DNA from: an uncultured Subdoligranulum sp.
GTDB lineage: Bacteria > Bacillota > Clostridia > Oscillospirales > Ruminococcaceae
NCBI GenBank assembly: GCA_900545545.1
Contig: UQZO01000009.1
Coordinates: forward strand, 19,441 to 83,440
Length of the DNA: 64,000 nt
Reading direction: 5' to 3'
This document shows, in pieces, positions 32,028 through 42,400 of this stretch. Under the pieces are notes generated by a model that saw only the letters and a list, made by a program, of their open reading frames with translations, did not search any database and was not told the origin of the DNA. The translations under genes and the position numbers were made by a program. Each line of letters opens with the position of its first letter. The stretch's first letter is position 1.

Positions 32028-33905
32028 TTATAAAAATAGCTGCCGCGCATCGACAATCTGCAGCGGTTCATCTTTGGGTTTTTGGGGAGTAGATTGTTTT
32101 CTCCCGTTTTTGGGAGCCGACCGGGTGGTCGGTTCCCTTCTGGGGATGACTGGGTACTGTGCCTGACTGCGCCACCGGGGAACATGGTCGATGGCGTGCA
32201 CCGGGCTGACAAGCTGGGCATGGGGATGCAGCGTATAGTCAAATTTTTCGGCTTTCAATATCTTCTGGCCTCGCAGAATGATCAGCTCCTGATCTACGGG
32301 CAAACGCAGGACCTCATCCACGGTCAGAAGCTTGCGTTTGCCTACGGAGTGACTTTCCCGATATTGTGGAGCCCACTTGGCCAATTGCATTTTGTTGTAG
32401 ACCTCGGCATCGGTGCTGTAGGCGACTGTAATCTCTCCGGCTCTGTCAGAAATCATACGGGCTGTGATATCGTCGGTGCAGCCCATGAACAAGGTGGTGT
32501 CTGCATTGCCGATGATTTCTACCCACTCGTTATCGGGATAGCGGTTTTGCAGCTGACCCAACCCTTGCAGGATGATGGAGATGCTCACCCGCCGGGAACG
32601 GATAACGGAGCATCTTCGTCCAAGAGCATGGATCTTGCCGCAGTTCATGAGCTCTTCCCCGAGGATGTGGACTGGGACCGGAAGCTGACAGCTCGGGCAG
32701 CTGTCGGCATAGCGGACCAATTTGATAAAGAGAAAGGAAAAAAAGAGGGAGGACAGGAACTCAAAGGTGGAGTCCTGATCGGAGGTGATGCAGAAATAGG
32801 CACAGAGCTCTTTCCCCGGCAAGGTCAGATCGATCTCCGGAAAGGAAGTGATGCTGCGGATGGAACGGTGCTGCAAGGTCTGCAGGCGGCCGGCCAAACC
32901 CATCACGGCGCCGGCCCGGACGGAATCTGATGCCTGCAGGAAAACACTGAAGCAGGATTTTGCGGGATGCCCGGCGGGCAGCTGCTGACCAATGGATTCC
33001 AAAGAGAGGCCTCCGGCACCTGTGAGCAGATCATACACAGCGGAAAGATTTCGCTGATCGGGACTGTATTCCTGATCCACATACAGCAGCAGTGCCTTGA
33101 GAAGATTCTGCTCGGCGTCATCCCAGAAACGGTCCGACTTGCCGTTGTTGCTGTTTTGGATGACCACATCGGAAAATATCTGCGCCATCAGATCATCGCC
33201 GTGAATCTCCCCCAGACAATCCCAGGAATCGGAACATTCCGGATTGACGAGGTTGAATACGCGAATGGTATAACCATGGGCCTGCAGGTAGTCAGACATC
33301 TCATAGATCTCACCCTTGCAATCTGTGATGATCAGGCTCTCCCGGCGGATCACTGCCTGAAATACCCGGTTCCGCACATAGGATCTGGATTTTCGGGAGC
33401 CGGAGGAACCATATACGATCACATTGTCGTTCATACGGCTGTCGGGGGACAGGCTGAGGACCTGAGTCCCCAGCTTCCCCAAAATCACTCCTTTGGTACG
33501 GTTGACATCCTGCAGAAGCAGGACTTTCTTCCGCTCCGCTTCGGTCATAAAGCCTGAGGTACCATAGGTGCCTTCATTGGAGTACGTCAGGTTCCGGTCA
33601 TCATCGAAGGTGCCGCGGCCATCCCGTCCGATTCGCAAAACGAAGAAGAACAGAATCAGAAAGGACAGCACCACAAGCCCGATGCTGTAAAGACCGTAGG
33701 GAAAATCCAGCAGAGCCATCCACGCGGAAATAGGGTCCAGGCAAGGCAGCTCCGGACCGTAATCAGCCGAAAAAGGGCCGCCGGATTGTTTCCAAAAATC
33801 ATAATTTCGCAGAAGCTGGGCCAAGAGCCCGGCAAGATATCCGCTGGAGCCTAAGGCAACGATGATGGCAACAACAGAACTGGCCCACTTCATCCTGTTA
33901 TTCAT
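32028..33905 (-). CDS. virD4: VirD4-type conjugative coupling protein
   Basis: A 625-residue type IV secretion coupling ATPase (TraG/VirD4). Two N-terminal membrane segments (residues 8-30 and 70-92) anchor it. Walker A is VYGSSGSRKSRSY at about 165-177 (the usual GxGKS G is replaced by R), Walker B-like ITDCKGEIYEM at about 195, and C-terminal coupling motifs include EEALILRGQ-like ELIILRGQKILKAEKFDY. It brings the relaxosome to the channel. It is cotranscribed with the 33902-35131 gene. Confidence 0.93.
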   Translation of the reverse strand: MNNRMKWASSVVAIIVALGSSGYLAGLLAQLLRNYDFWKQSGGPFSADYGPELPCLDPISAWMALLDFPYGLYSIGLVVLSFLILFFFVLRIGRDGRGTFDDDRNLTYSNEGTYGTSGFMTEAERKKVLLLQDVNRTKGVILGKLGTQVLSLSPDSRMNDNVIVYGSSGSRKSRSYVRNRVFQAVIRRESLIITDCKGEIYEMSDYLQAHGYTIRVFNLVNPECSDSWDCLGEIHGDDLMAQIFSDVVIQNSNNGKSDRFWDDAEQNLLKALLLYVDQEYSPDQRNLSAVYDLLTGAGGLSLESIGQQLPAGHPAKSCFSVFLQASDSVRAGAVMGLAGRLQTLQHRSIRSITSFPEIDLTLPGKELCAYFCITSDQDSTFEFLSSLFFSFLFIKLVRYADSCPSCQLPVPVHILGEELMNCGKIHALGRRCSVIRSRRVSISIILQGLGQLQNRYPDNEWVEIIGNADTTLFMGCTDDITARMISDRAGEITVAYSTDAEVYNKMQLAKWAPQYRESHSVGKRKLLTVDEVLRLPVDQELIILRGQKILKAEKFDYTLHPHAQLVSPVHAIDHVPRWRSQAQYPVIPRREPTTRSAPKNGRKQSTPQKPKDEPLQIVDARQLFL

Positions 33906-35131
33906 AGCAAAAGCATCCTCCTGGTTCGTTCAAGGGAGAGCGGGCGGATTTCAGCTTTCTCTCCCAGGCACGGCTGCAGAGCTCCCGTTTGAAAATCAAA
34001 AGCAATTACAGCACCGGTCAGTTCGCGGCTGCAGAGACCGGAATAGAAACTCTGAATGCGAACAAGATCAAAATCCCATGCAAACAGAACGGGGCGCCCG
34101 GCCTCATCCAGTGCATCAAAGGAAAAATTCCCGATTTGTCGTTTGGGGTACAAGGTGCCGGCAAGCGCGGTGTTGAAGGCGGAAGAAACACCCGGCTTCC
34201 GTAATATCTGGAACAGAACATCGCCCTGCGCGTTATTGGAAAGCAGATGCATATGGTCAAAGGTCCCATCCAGAAAAAACAACTGCCTCTTTCCGCCGCC
34301 ACGACTCCGGAAAAGAGTGGGTGCCAAAGAAAGGTCTTCACACAGGAGGAGGGCCTCGGCATTTTGGCCGGCATACGCCGGATGCCCGATTCGTCTGCCA
34401 ATGTATTCGGTCAGAAGCGTTCGGGCACGCAGTTCGCTGGCTGGAGCCCAGCGCATCAAGGTGTTTCCGGTGTTATAGACAAGATAGAAGTGAGAGGGTG
34501 CCAGCAGCACCCCGGCCATCCGCGCATTCTTGATCTTGAGGGCGATGTCTCCCATCGACTGGATTTCGCGGGCTAAATAGAACGCAGAGCAGGGAGAGGC
34601 TGCCGGGGAGATGCGACGGCCGAACAGGTCCGGTTTCTCGTCCGGGAAGATGGCCACATCACCCAGCTGCATCATGGCCAGCACTTCACCGAGTCGGTGC
34701 ATCCGCAGTCGGCGGGACAGCTCGCTTGTATAGCCGTTGGTTCGTACGCTGCCAGTGAACAAGGCTGCGTATCGTTCGGGGTTTTGCTCGGTGAGCAGAT
34801 TTTTGGCCAGGCGGGTCAGGCGATGTCCTTTGACCTGATCCCGCCGATAGGGGCGCAGCAGCTTTGCCTTGGTCAGCTCCTCCAGCACACGATACCGATA
34901 GCTTTGGCTGGGAATCAGGCGGCTGGCGGCCAACGGCGACAGTTCCCCGCACAGGGCAGCGACGGACAGCAGCTGCTGTTTGGCGATTGGCGGAGTTGGC
35001 ATCTGCAGGGGCTCCTTTCTGCCCAACGGCTGATATACCTGGGCGGATTTTGGGTGGAAAAACGGGACAAAAACCCCATTGTGGCGCGCAGCGCCGGGGG
35101 GCAAATTTGGGCAGGGGGGATAACGGATCAT
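33902..35131 (-). CDS. Putative replication-relaxation-like DNA-binding protein
   Basis: A 409-residue protein. After a proline-rich start the N-terminal region (KQQLLSVAALCGELSPLAAS, then YRYRVLEELTKAKLLRPYRR) is a winged-helix unit resembling the Replic_Relax family. The remainder is alpha/beta and ends in an arginine-rich tail (LSLERTRRMLLL). ATG 35131 has a GAGAGG site. Its coupling to VirD4 by a 4-base overlap makes it a candidate relaxosome component; no HUH relaxase motif is visible. Confidence 0.5.
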   Translation of the reverse strand: MIRYPPCPNLPPGAARHNGVFVPFFHPKSAQVYQPLGRKEPLQMPTPPIAKQQLLSVAALCGELSPLAASRLIPSQSYRYRVLEELTKAKLLRPYRRDQVKGHRLTRLAKNLLTEQNPERYAALFTGSVRTNGYTSELSRRLRMHRLGEVLAMMQLGDVAIFPDEKPDLFGRRISPAASPCSAFYLAREIQSMGDIALKIKNARMAGVLLAPSHFYLVYNTGNTLMRWAPASELRARTLLTEYIGRRIGHPAYAGQNAEALLLCEDLSLAPTLFRSRGGGKRQLFFLDGTFDHMHLLSNNAQGDVLFQILRKPGVSSAFNTALAGTLYPKRQIGNFSFDALDEAGRPVLFAWDFDLVRIQSFYSGLCSRELTGAVIAFDFQTGALQPCLGEKAEIRPLSLERTRRMLLL

Positions 35132-35132
35132 T

Positions 35133-35783
35133 TTAGACCTCTCTTTTTCGGGTGTTTTGCTGTACCAGCCAGGCGGGAAAAGCGTCGGGCCGCAGGATGT
35201 GGAACTCGGTCTGAGCAAGGTCACCGGCGCAGGCGGTCTCGTAGCGATCACAATAGCGCATACTGTCATCCACCATCAAAAACAGCGCCAGCAGGTCTTG
35301 TACAGCTTTCAGTTCGATGTTGTCGTAATCCGGAACCGCTCTCCGGCCGGAGTTGGGTTGAATGCAATGAACTACGCAGAGGACACAGCGCTCAAACTGA
35401 GGTAGAGGATCGGTCATGGCGGCATCAGCCAGGGCGGCGTAGACCAGACCGGACAGATATTCTCTGCTTTTGGAAGATCTTCTGTCCGGAAGAAGCGGCG
35501 GGAGAATCAGTAATGCTTTGTCCCGAGTGAATGAGAAATTTACCTGAGTGCTGGGCAGAGCGCTGGTCAGGTATTCCCGGCGGGACATTTCTCCGCTCTG
35601 GTAAATCAGGTGCCGCATTTTGCACGCCAGCGCCTCTGCCTGGTGGGCACCGTCCAGGGACAATCCTTCCAGATTGCCGCTTTGCCTGTCGGCCCGTGCG
35701 TGCTGCATGGCAATCAGCGTGCTGCCCAATTGGCGGTGTGCGTTCTGTACCGCATTCAGCTGGCGCTCGTAGGTGGTTGGCAT
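35133..35783 (-). CDS. DUF6100-like protein with RusA-like motif
   Basis: A 216-residue protein. The core VPDYDNIELKAVQDLLALFL followed by MVDDS matches the RusA Holliday-junction resolvase pattern (DxDN, then DxL, then DD). The N-terminal half is helical. It is coupled to the 33902 gene (the stop is adjacent to that ATG). Resolution of recombination or transfer intermediates is possible; similarity is only by motif. Confidence 0.5.
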   Translation of the reverse strand: MPTTYERQLNAVQNAHRQLGSTLIAMQHARADRQSGNLEGLSLDGAHQAEALACKMRHLIYQSGEMSRREYLTSALPSTQVNFSFTRDKALLILPPLLPDRRSSKSREYLSGLVYAALADAAMTDPLPQFERCVLCVVHCIQPNSGRRAVPDYDNIELKAVQDLLALFLMVDDSMRYCDRYETACAGDLAQTEFHILRPDAFPAWLVQQNTRKREV

Positions 35784-36319
35784 GGTGCGGCCTCCTTGGC
35801 AGTGGTGTAATAGGTTGTTTTCCCGTCTGGTGATACCACACAGTAGGCGGCGACGGGGCGAATGGCAATCAGCGGGATCTGATCCGGATTTTGCACAACG
35901 ATAACCAGACGCTGCCCCAAAGCCTCCCGCTGCGCTTGCACAACGTCAGAAGTTGATTTCTCGTGGCCGGGCAACACACTGACGAAGTCGTATTCGCCAT
36001 TCTCCGTGAAGGCGGATATGGTGATGCCGTGGTTGCCAGGCAGTTGATATTCCACGCTGTCCCGAAAATCAAGTAAGGCCCAAAAGGCCATCTCGTATGC
36101 GGGATTTCCGTTTGACAGCCAGTCGGCATTGCAAGCAACCCTTTCACTGTTGCGAAAAATGCGCCCTGCCAGAACGAAGCGATGAAGAAGATGGTCAACA
36201 ATTGCTTCTTGGCCACGATACCAGAGATAGAGCTGGCGAATGAGCAGTGCTTTATAGTGGTAGATCAGATCAAGAAGATCATCCGGGGGAATACCGGAAG
36301 AAGGTAAGGGGCAAATCAT
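35756..36319 (-). CDS. Hypothetical winged-helix protein (DUF5697-like)
   Basis: A 187-residue protein, beginning LIYHYKALLIRQLYLWYRGQ, which reads like a winged-helix start, and ending in a Pro/Ala-rich tail. It overlaps the next gene by 28 bases and opens the VirD4 operon; AAAGGAG precedes ATG 36319. Similar proteins occur in clostridial ICEs; the function is unknown. Confidence 0.6.
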   Translation of the reverse strand: MICPLPSSGIPPDDLLDLIYHYKALLIRQLYLWYRGQEAIVDHLLHRFVLAGRIFRNSERVACNADWLSNGNPAYEMAFWALLDFRDSVEYQLPGNHGITISAFTENGEYDFVSVLPGHEKSTSDVVQAQREALGQRLVIVVQNPDQIPLIAIRPVAAYCVVSPDGKTTYYTTAKEAAPCQPPTSAS

Positions 36320-36354
36320 GAGAAACTCCTTTCCCTTGTGAAGGACGAACAGAA

Positions 36355-36367
36355 TGCGTATTACGCA
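36355..36367. promoter_or_regulatory. 13-bp palindrome upstream of the VirD4 operon
   Basis: TGCGTA-T-TACGCA is a perfect inverted repeat 36 bases before the ATG of the first gene of the operon. It may be an operator. Related gtaccgtgcgtata lies at 36393-36406. Confidence 0.45.
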
Positions 36368-36401
36368 CGTATTGGAACCGTAAATGAAGCGTGTACCGTG
36401 C

Positions 36402-36441
36402 GTATAAAACAGAACGGCCCGGCGGGTTTGTCGCCGGGCCG
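36402..36441 (-). terminator. Terminator of the transfer operon
   Basis: On the minus strand, CGGCCCGGCG (36432-36441) pairs with CGCCGGGCCG (36415-36424), followed by TTCTGTTTTAT. It lies 13 bases after the adhesin stop. Confidence 0.82.
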
Positions 36442-36453
36442 CTTATTATGGGG

Positions 36454-39400
36454 TTACTGTGTGGAAGAACCAGTCTGCGGGAAATTCTTATGCAGATCCG
36501 GCACAGGCACATCGGGATTGCGTGCGTCGAACATCTTCAGCACTGCTTCGTCGGCTTTCTGCCAGGCACCGTCCGTCTTGACGAACAGGGTGAGCTTGCC
36601 GTCCATCTGCATCAGCTTAAAGGTGATGCTGTCGGCGGTAAGATAGCCGGTGGGAACCGCCTCCTCGACCAGCGTGTAGACGTGCTCGACGGAATCGGTG
36701 GAGAACAAAAGCAGATGGGTACGGGGATCTCTTGCTGCCTTATCCTCTGTCAGAACCGGCAGCGCGTGGGGAGCGGTGTTGGTGTACCAGCTGTCGATCA
36801 CATAGCCGTCGCTGTCGCGCAAAGAAAGGCGCGCGCCGGGCAGTGCTGTGTTTGTGGCTTCATCCATCTTGGTAATGGTGAAGGTGCCCACCGGGGCGTC
36901 GTACATAGTCACTTTCTGGATGCGGCCGCTCTCTTCCACCTGGAAGCGTATGCTTTCCGCCAGCTGGTAGGAAGCGGGAGCTGCCGTTTCTGTCAGGGTG
37001 TAGATGCCAGGCTGCAGGCGATCGATGCGGCGCGGCTGACCGTCGCTGACCCATTCGGCCACCACGCTGCCTTCCTCGTCGGTAATCCGCAGATGGGCGC
37101 CGCGCAGTTCATCGCCGTTGGTAATGTCCTTCTTGGAAATTTCGACCTTGGTGAAGTCATCCTTCATCTCAACGCGCTGGATCTCACCGGTAGGCTGGAC
37201 CGTAAAGGAAACGTTTTCGGCACGGACGTAACCATTCTCGGTGGGGGCCATCGTCTCAATCAGCACGAGATTGCCAACGGGCAGCCGTTCAATGTAGTGC
37301 GGTTGGCCGTCGGTCACCCATTCGGCCAGGACGTTGCCCTCGCCGTCCACAATCTGCAGATGGGCGCCAGGCACTTCCGCACCGGTTGCAATGTCGGTCT
37401 TGGAGATACTGACCTTGGTGTAGTCATCCTGCATAAATACGTGCTGTACTTTTCCGTCATCTTCCACCGTGAACTGGATGGAAGCGGCGGGTACGTACCC
37501 GTCCTGGGTGGGGGCTTTGGCTTCCACCAGGGTATAGGTGGCACCGGCGATCAGCGTCGCTTCGATATAGTGGGGCTCCGGACCGGAAGTCCAGCTCTCC
37601 ACCACGGTACCATTGCTGTCCACAATCTGCATCTCTGCGCCCTCGACTTCATCGCTGGTGGTGATATCCACCTTGGAAATCTTGATGCGGGTGGGGGCAT
37701 CCACCATCGTGATGGTCGTGCCGTCTGCCTTGTGCCAATCGCCGTTGTAGACAATATCCGTTCCCGCAGGCTTCTCACTGACTTGCATATCAGCGAAGAA
37801 GGCAGGAGCCGAACCATTCATGAGGTACACCTGGTCAAAGGTCAGGCCGGCAAAGTCGCGCTCGTGCAGGCACTTGGCAATGGCAGCCTCGGTGGCGTCA
37901 TCTGTGAAGGTGACGAGTAGGGTGTTGTTAACGCAGACCCAGTCGGCAATCACAACGCCATCCTGCGTTTTGCCATCTTCGGCACTGCTGCCGGTAAAGA
38001 AAGCGACAAACGCCTGGAATACACGATGCAGCAGGTCGGGATCTTCATCCACAAAGGTGATGGGAGAGAGAATGCTGCCGGACTGATATTCCACGGTGGG
38101 GACAATCTCGCGCAGCCACAGTTCAGTTTCCTGAACATAGGCTCCATCCACCGCGGCCTGCTTGAGATAGAACTGGATGGAGCGTGCCGTGGTATATCCG
38201 TCCGCCGGGCGAGTCTCAGTCAGAGTGTACACTTTGCCCAAATCCTGGTTGTAATCGGGAGCATAGCTCTGGTTGAGGTGGAGCCCGCGGACAATGTGGC
38301 TGGTGTCACCGGTCTCCCAGCTGTCCACAACGTTGCCATCCCAGTCGGTGATGGTCAGTGTGGCACCGGGCAGCGCAAAGGTGGCTTCAGGATCCAGCGT
38401 GGCAAACGCCTGTTTGTCGATATCGACCTCGGTCTGTTTGTCAGAGTGGAGGCAATCCACCACCTGCCAGGCGATCATCTGGTTCTCGTAGGTGAACTCC
38501 ACGGGGATCGCAGACTGCTCAATCAGGTAACCGTCAGGTACGGAGATCTCACGGATATAGTACCGGCCACTGTTGGTAGTCCAGTCGTGGGCGTCGCTAC
38601 TGCCATAATGTTCACCGCGGATGGGAACGTCTACGTTGAAATAGGCAAGGCCATCCTCACCGGTGGTGGCAGTAGCCAGCAGCGTGTCAGCAGCGGCCAG
38701 GAGCGTACCGTCCATGCTGTAGATGTCATCAGTGGTGTACAGCTCATAGGTCGCGCCGGGAACCAGAATTGCACCCTCGGGGATACGATCACGGTTGCTG
38801 CCGCCCGCCAACAGGGCAGAGTGAGATTTCACGCCATTCACATACGGATGGTCGTCGACCATGCCCGCGGAATCACGGTCGAGCTTGTAGACACCCACGC
38901 CGATGCGGCCTTCTTCCACCACAGGGATAACACGGGCATTTTCAAACTGGATGGTGCCGGGCTGCCCGGTGAGCTGGTCGCCGGTGGCATCCGAGGCGTT
39001 GAGGATATCATAGCTGTAGACCTCATCGCCATTCTGGGTATGGTCCACAATGGTCTGGGCCAGGACAATGTCATTGTACTGGTTATCCCAGCCAAAGGTT
39101 ACGGTATAGGTCTGGTCGGTATGTACGAAGCCATAGGGCGCCTGTACCTCGGTAATATCATAGGAGCCAAGGGGCAGGGTGATGGTGACCTCGCCGGTGG
39201 TGCCGTCGTGGCTGACCGTCAGAAAATCGTAGGTGGCTTGGGTGCGGGTGGGACTGAATTTGACTTCGTCCACCTGACCTTCTCTGCCCGTGGTGACAGT
39301 AGCAACCAGATCACCGTCGGCATACCACAGCGTGCCCTGACGATCTCCGGTGGCGATATCTCCGTGGGCACGGATCTCATAGACGGCGTCCGCCAGATTG

Positions 39401-42400
39401 GCCTGCTCATACAGGAACTGACCATCTTTATAACCGGCCAGCAGATTGCCGATCTTACGGATGGTGAGCTGTCCCAAGGTTTCGTGGTTGCTGTATTCCT
39501 CGGTCAGAATATAGTCATCCATGTCATCGGCACTGCCGCCCACAACTTCCCAGACGCGCTCCGAAGTCAGCTCAAAGACCACATTGTAGGCTGTGTCGTT
39601 GAAAAAGCCTTCCGGGCCCTCTACCTCGACGATCCGATAACGACCAAGAGGCAACTTTTCAGAGGTCTTGAGATAGCCGTCTGCATCGGTATAGAAGGTG
39701 GTGGTTTTGGCGGTAGCGTCACCGGAATCGGGATCGTTCATCTCCACCAGCGTTTCAGTGCCATCCTCGGCAATCTTGTAGATCTGGAACGCCGTGTCGG
39801 CGATCTTGACCGGTTTGCCGGTTTCAGCATCGATCTTGATCAGCTGCAGGTAGCCCTCCAGTTCTTCATCCAGAACGCTGTAGGCCATGTAGCTGTTGCT
39901 GGCGGTGGTCGCGGAGCCATCCGGCTGGCAAAAAACACTCTGAGGAGCAGAAGCGTTCACCGTGACTATAAACGGATCCGCCTGGAACAGATCTTTCGGC
40001 AGCGTCGATTCCACGATCAGGTACTGACCATAGGGCAGGCCGTTGATGCGCAGCACACCTTCCTCATTGGTGAAGATCTCGGAAAGCCGATATTCATTGG
40101 GAGCACCGGTGGAAACCCAGCCTTCGCCCTGCCCATTAGCGTAGTCATGGGCGGCGGTCAGGCTGGCATTGTATTCTGCCACCACAGCGCTGTCCGACTC
40201 ATACATACGGGCTACCGCCTGGGACTCGCCGGAAAAATCATATTTGGCAGTGTTGTTGTCGTAGTTGTCCTTGCGGTAGGCGTCCAGAATGCTCTGTACG
40301 TCATAGCTGCCGTCGGCATTCTGCTTGAACTCGCTGACTTTGCTCAATTCCCAGATACGGTATACGGTGAAGCCTGCACCTTCCAGCTTGACCGCCGGAC
40401 TGTTGGGGCCGGTGGTGCTGACAAGCTTGCGCAGTTCAAAGCCGGATTTGAGGACGGCATCCTTGGACAGATCCTCGCCGCGCGTAATGTATTGGGATTC
40501 GCTGCCATAGGCCAGAGTGCTGTAATGGTTGATTTCATCACAAAGATAGCCTTGCGCAAAGCTCAGATAGTAGCCGTCATAGGTTTTGACACCAGACAGG
40601 GCCCGGCCGATCGCTACAGCCGAATACTGGTTGCGATAGACATAGTCGGTATAAGCACCGCTGTCATCGGTGGCCAAAGGCAGATAAGAACCGGCGGGCT
40701 GGAGGGTGCGGTCCAGTTCGGGGTACTGACCAGTCAGATAGAAATGACCGTCAGTATCCACCGGCACCACAATGCCGGTGGCGCGCTCTACAAGGTAATA
40801 GCGGCCCAAATAAAGATTCGCAAAGGCGAGAACACCGTTCTGAATCTCGGCACTGGCTACAAGGTGGTCCTTGGCCAGAACGGGCAGATAGCTGTTGTCC
40901 CAACCTCCATTGGTCAGTACCGTAGTGTGCCAGATGGGGGAACCGCTGGCATCTACGATCTTGGAATAGTCAACGGTACCGGAAACCCCATCGGGATGCT
41001 GGATGTCCTCCGCTGCGTACAGGTCATATACGGCCCCTTCGATGCTGGCTGCGCCGTGAGAGGCGGTGTCGGCACCCTCGGTGGCCTGGTCCAAATCGGC
41101 CTTGGTCAGTACGATCTCACCGATGACCCTGTCATTGGTAAACTTATAGTCTGCCGGCACACTGGTGTAGGTATCCTCGTTGTTGGCAAAGCCGGTGCTG
41201 TCGGTGGTATAAGTGCGGGTGGCGTCCTGGGTCTGGTCATACAGCGTGAGAGAAACGACTTTGCCCTCGGGGGTGCGCAGCAGGATGCCGCCGGTGTTCT
41301 CCGTGCCGATATCCGCATTGTAGTCACGGTTGGAAAGATGGATGACGGAACCGTCATTTTCCCTGGTGATGGAAAAAGCGTAGGCACGCTTCCCTTCTAC
41401 ATGGCCGGCGGTGCCGGGGGTTGTGTTGTCCGACCAGTCGCCGTAATAACCTTCCGGGGCCCGCGTTTCCACCAGCAGGAAGCGACCTTCATTGCGCTGG
41501 GTATAATAGAGGGTCCGGTTGGCAGGGGCGCTGGCGGCATAGCTGCTGTTGTTGGCGACAGAGTAGCTGCCGTCGCTGTTGCGAACGACGGTGTATTGGT
41601 TGTAGCCGCCGTTGGGAATATACATCTGTGCCACGGTGTCCCATTCAAACACAGCGAACTGCGAATCGGCGGCAATTACGTTGCCGGTCTCGCTGTCGAT
41701 TTTGGAAATGTCGACCTGCAGGGACCACTCATCGTTGCGCATGACATAGGTGTTGGAACTGTCTGCCGGGACGGTGATGGTTTGATGGCTGCCGAGGCTG
41801 CCGTCGTACGACTCGAAGCCGTAGGGAATTTCCACTTCGTTATACGAGAAACGAATTGACGAAAGCTCGGAGCGCGCCGCGGCGATAGCGGCGTCTACCA
41901 TACGCTGGGCTTCATTCTGCAGCTGAGAAATGGCGGCGTTCTTGGCGGCCTCTGCTGCGGCATTGGCCTCGGCCTGACTTGCATAGGGGCCTTCCTGGCC
42001 GCTGAGACTGCTCGTGCTTGTTTTGCTGACGGAATAGTGTACTGTCCAACTCACCGTGCCATCGCCGCCGTTGTTCTGGTAGTTATCATCCTGCGTGTGA
42101 CCGGAGGTGGTAAGCGTCTGGGCCCCGGCGGGACTCATCTGCCAGCTGCCTCCATCAACGGAGCCGCTGGTCTGGGAGGGGGTGATGGTGATTTTGGCGC
42201 CGTCCACCTTCTCACCGGTTTCCAGACCGATTTTGTCGGTGTTCACGGTGAAAGTGAGATCAAAACTCCCGTTGGCGGACTGTGCTGGAGCCGACCAATT
42301 GGCAGAATAGTATTCTGCATCGGGAATGTCCGGGATTTCCGTGCCACCGCCTTCCGCGGGAATCTCTTCGCCTACGATGGCGATGACCTGCCAGGCGTAC

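Noticed and set aside
36391..37920. 509-codon plus-strand reading frame
   Set aside because: Antisense to the adhesin C-terminal repeats and to a terminator; product is low-complexity.
38026..41859. 1,277-codon plus-strand reading frame
   Set aside because: It lies wholly opposite the giant adhesin gene, has no ribosome site, and its product (repeated GVG/VIG/IAV) mirrors the minus-strand codons. It is a shadow of a GC-rich repetitive gene.
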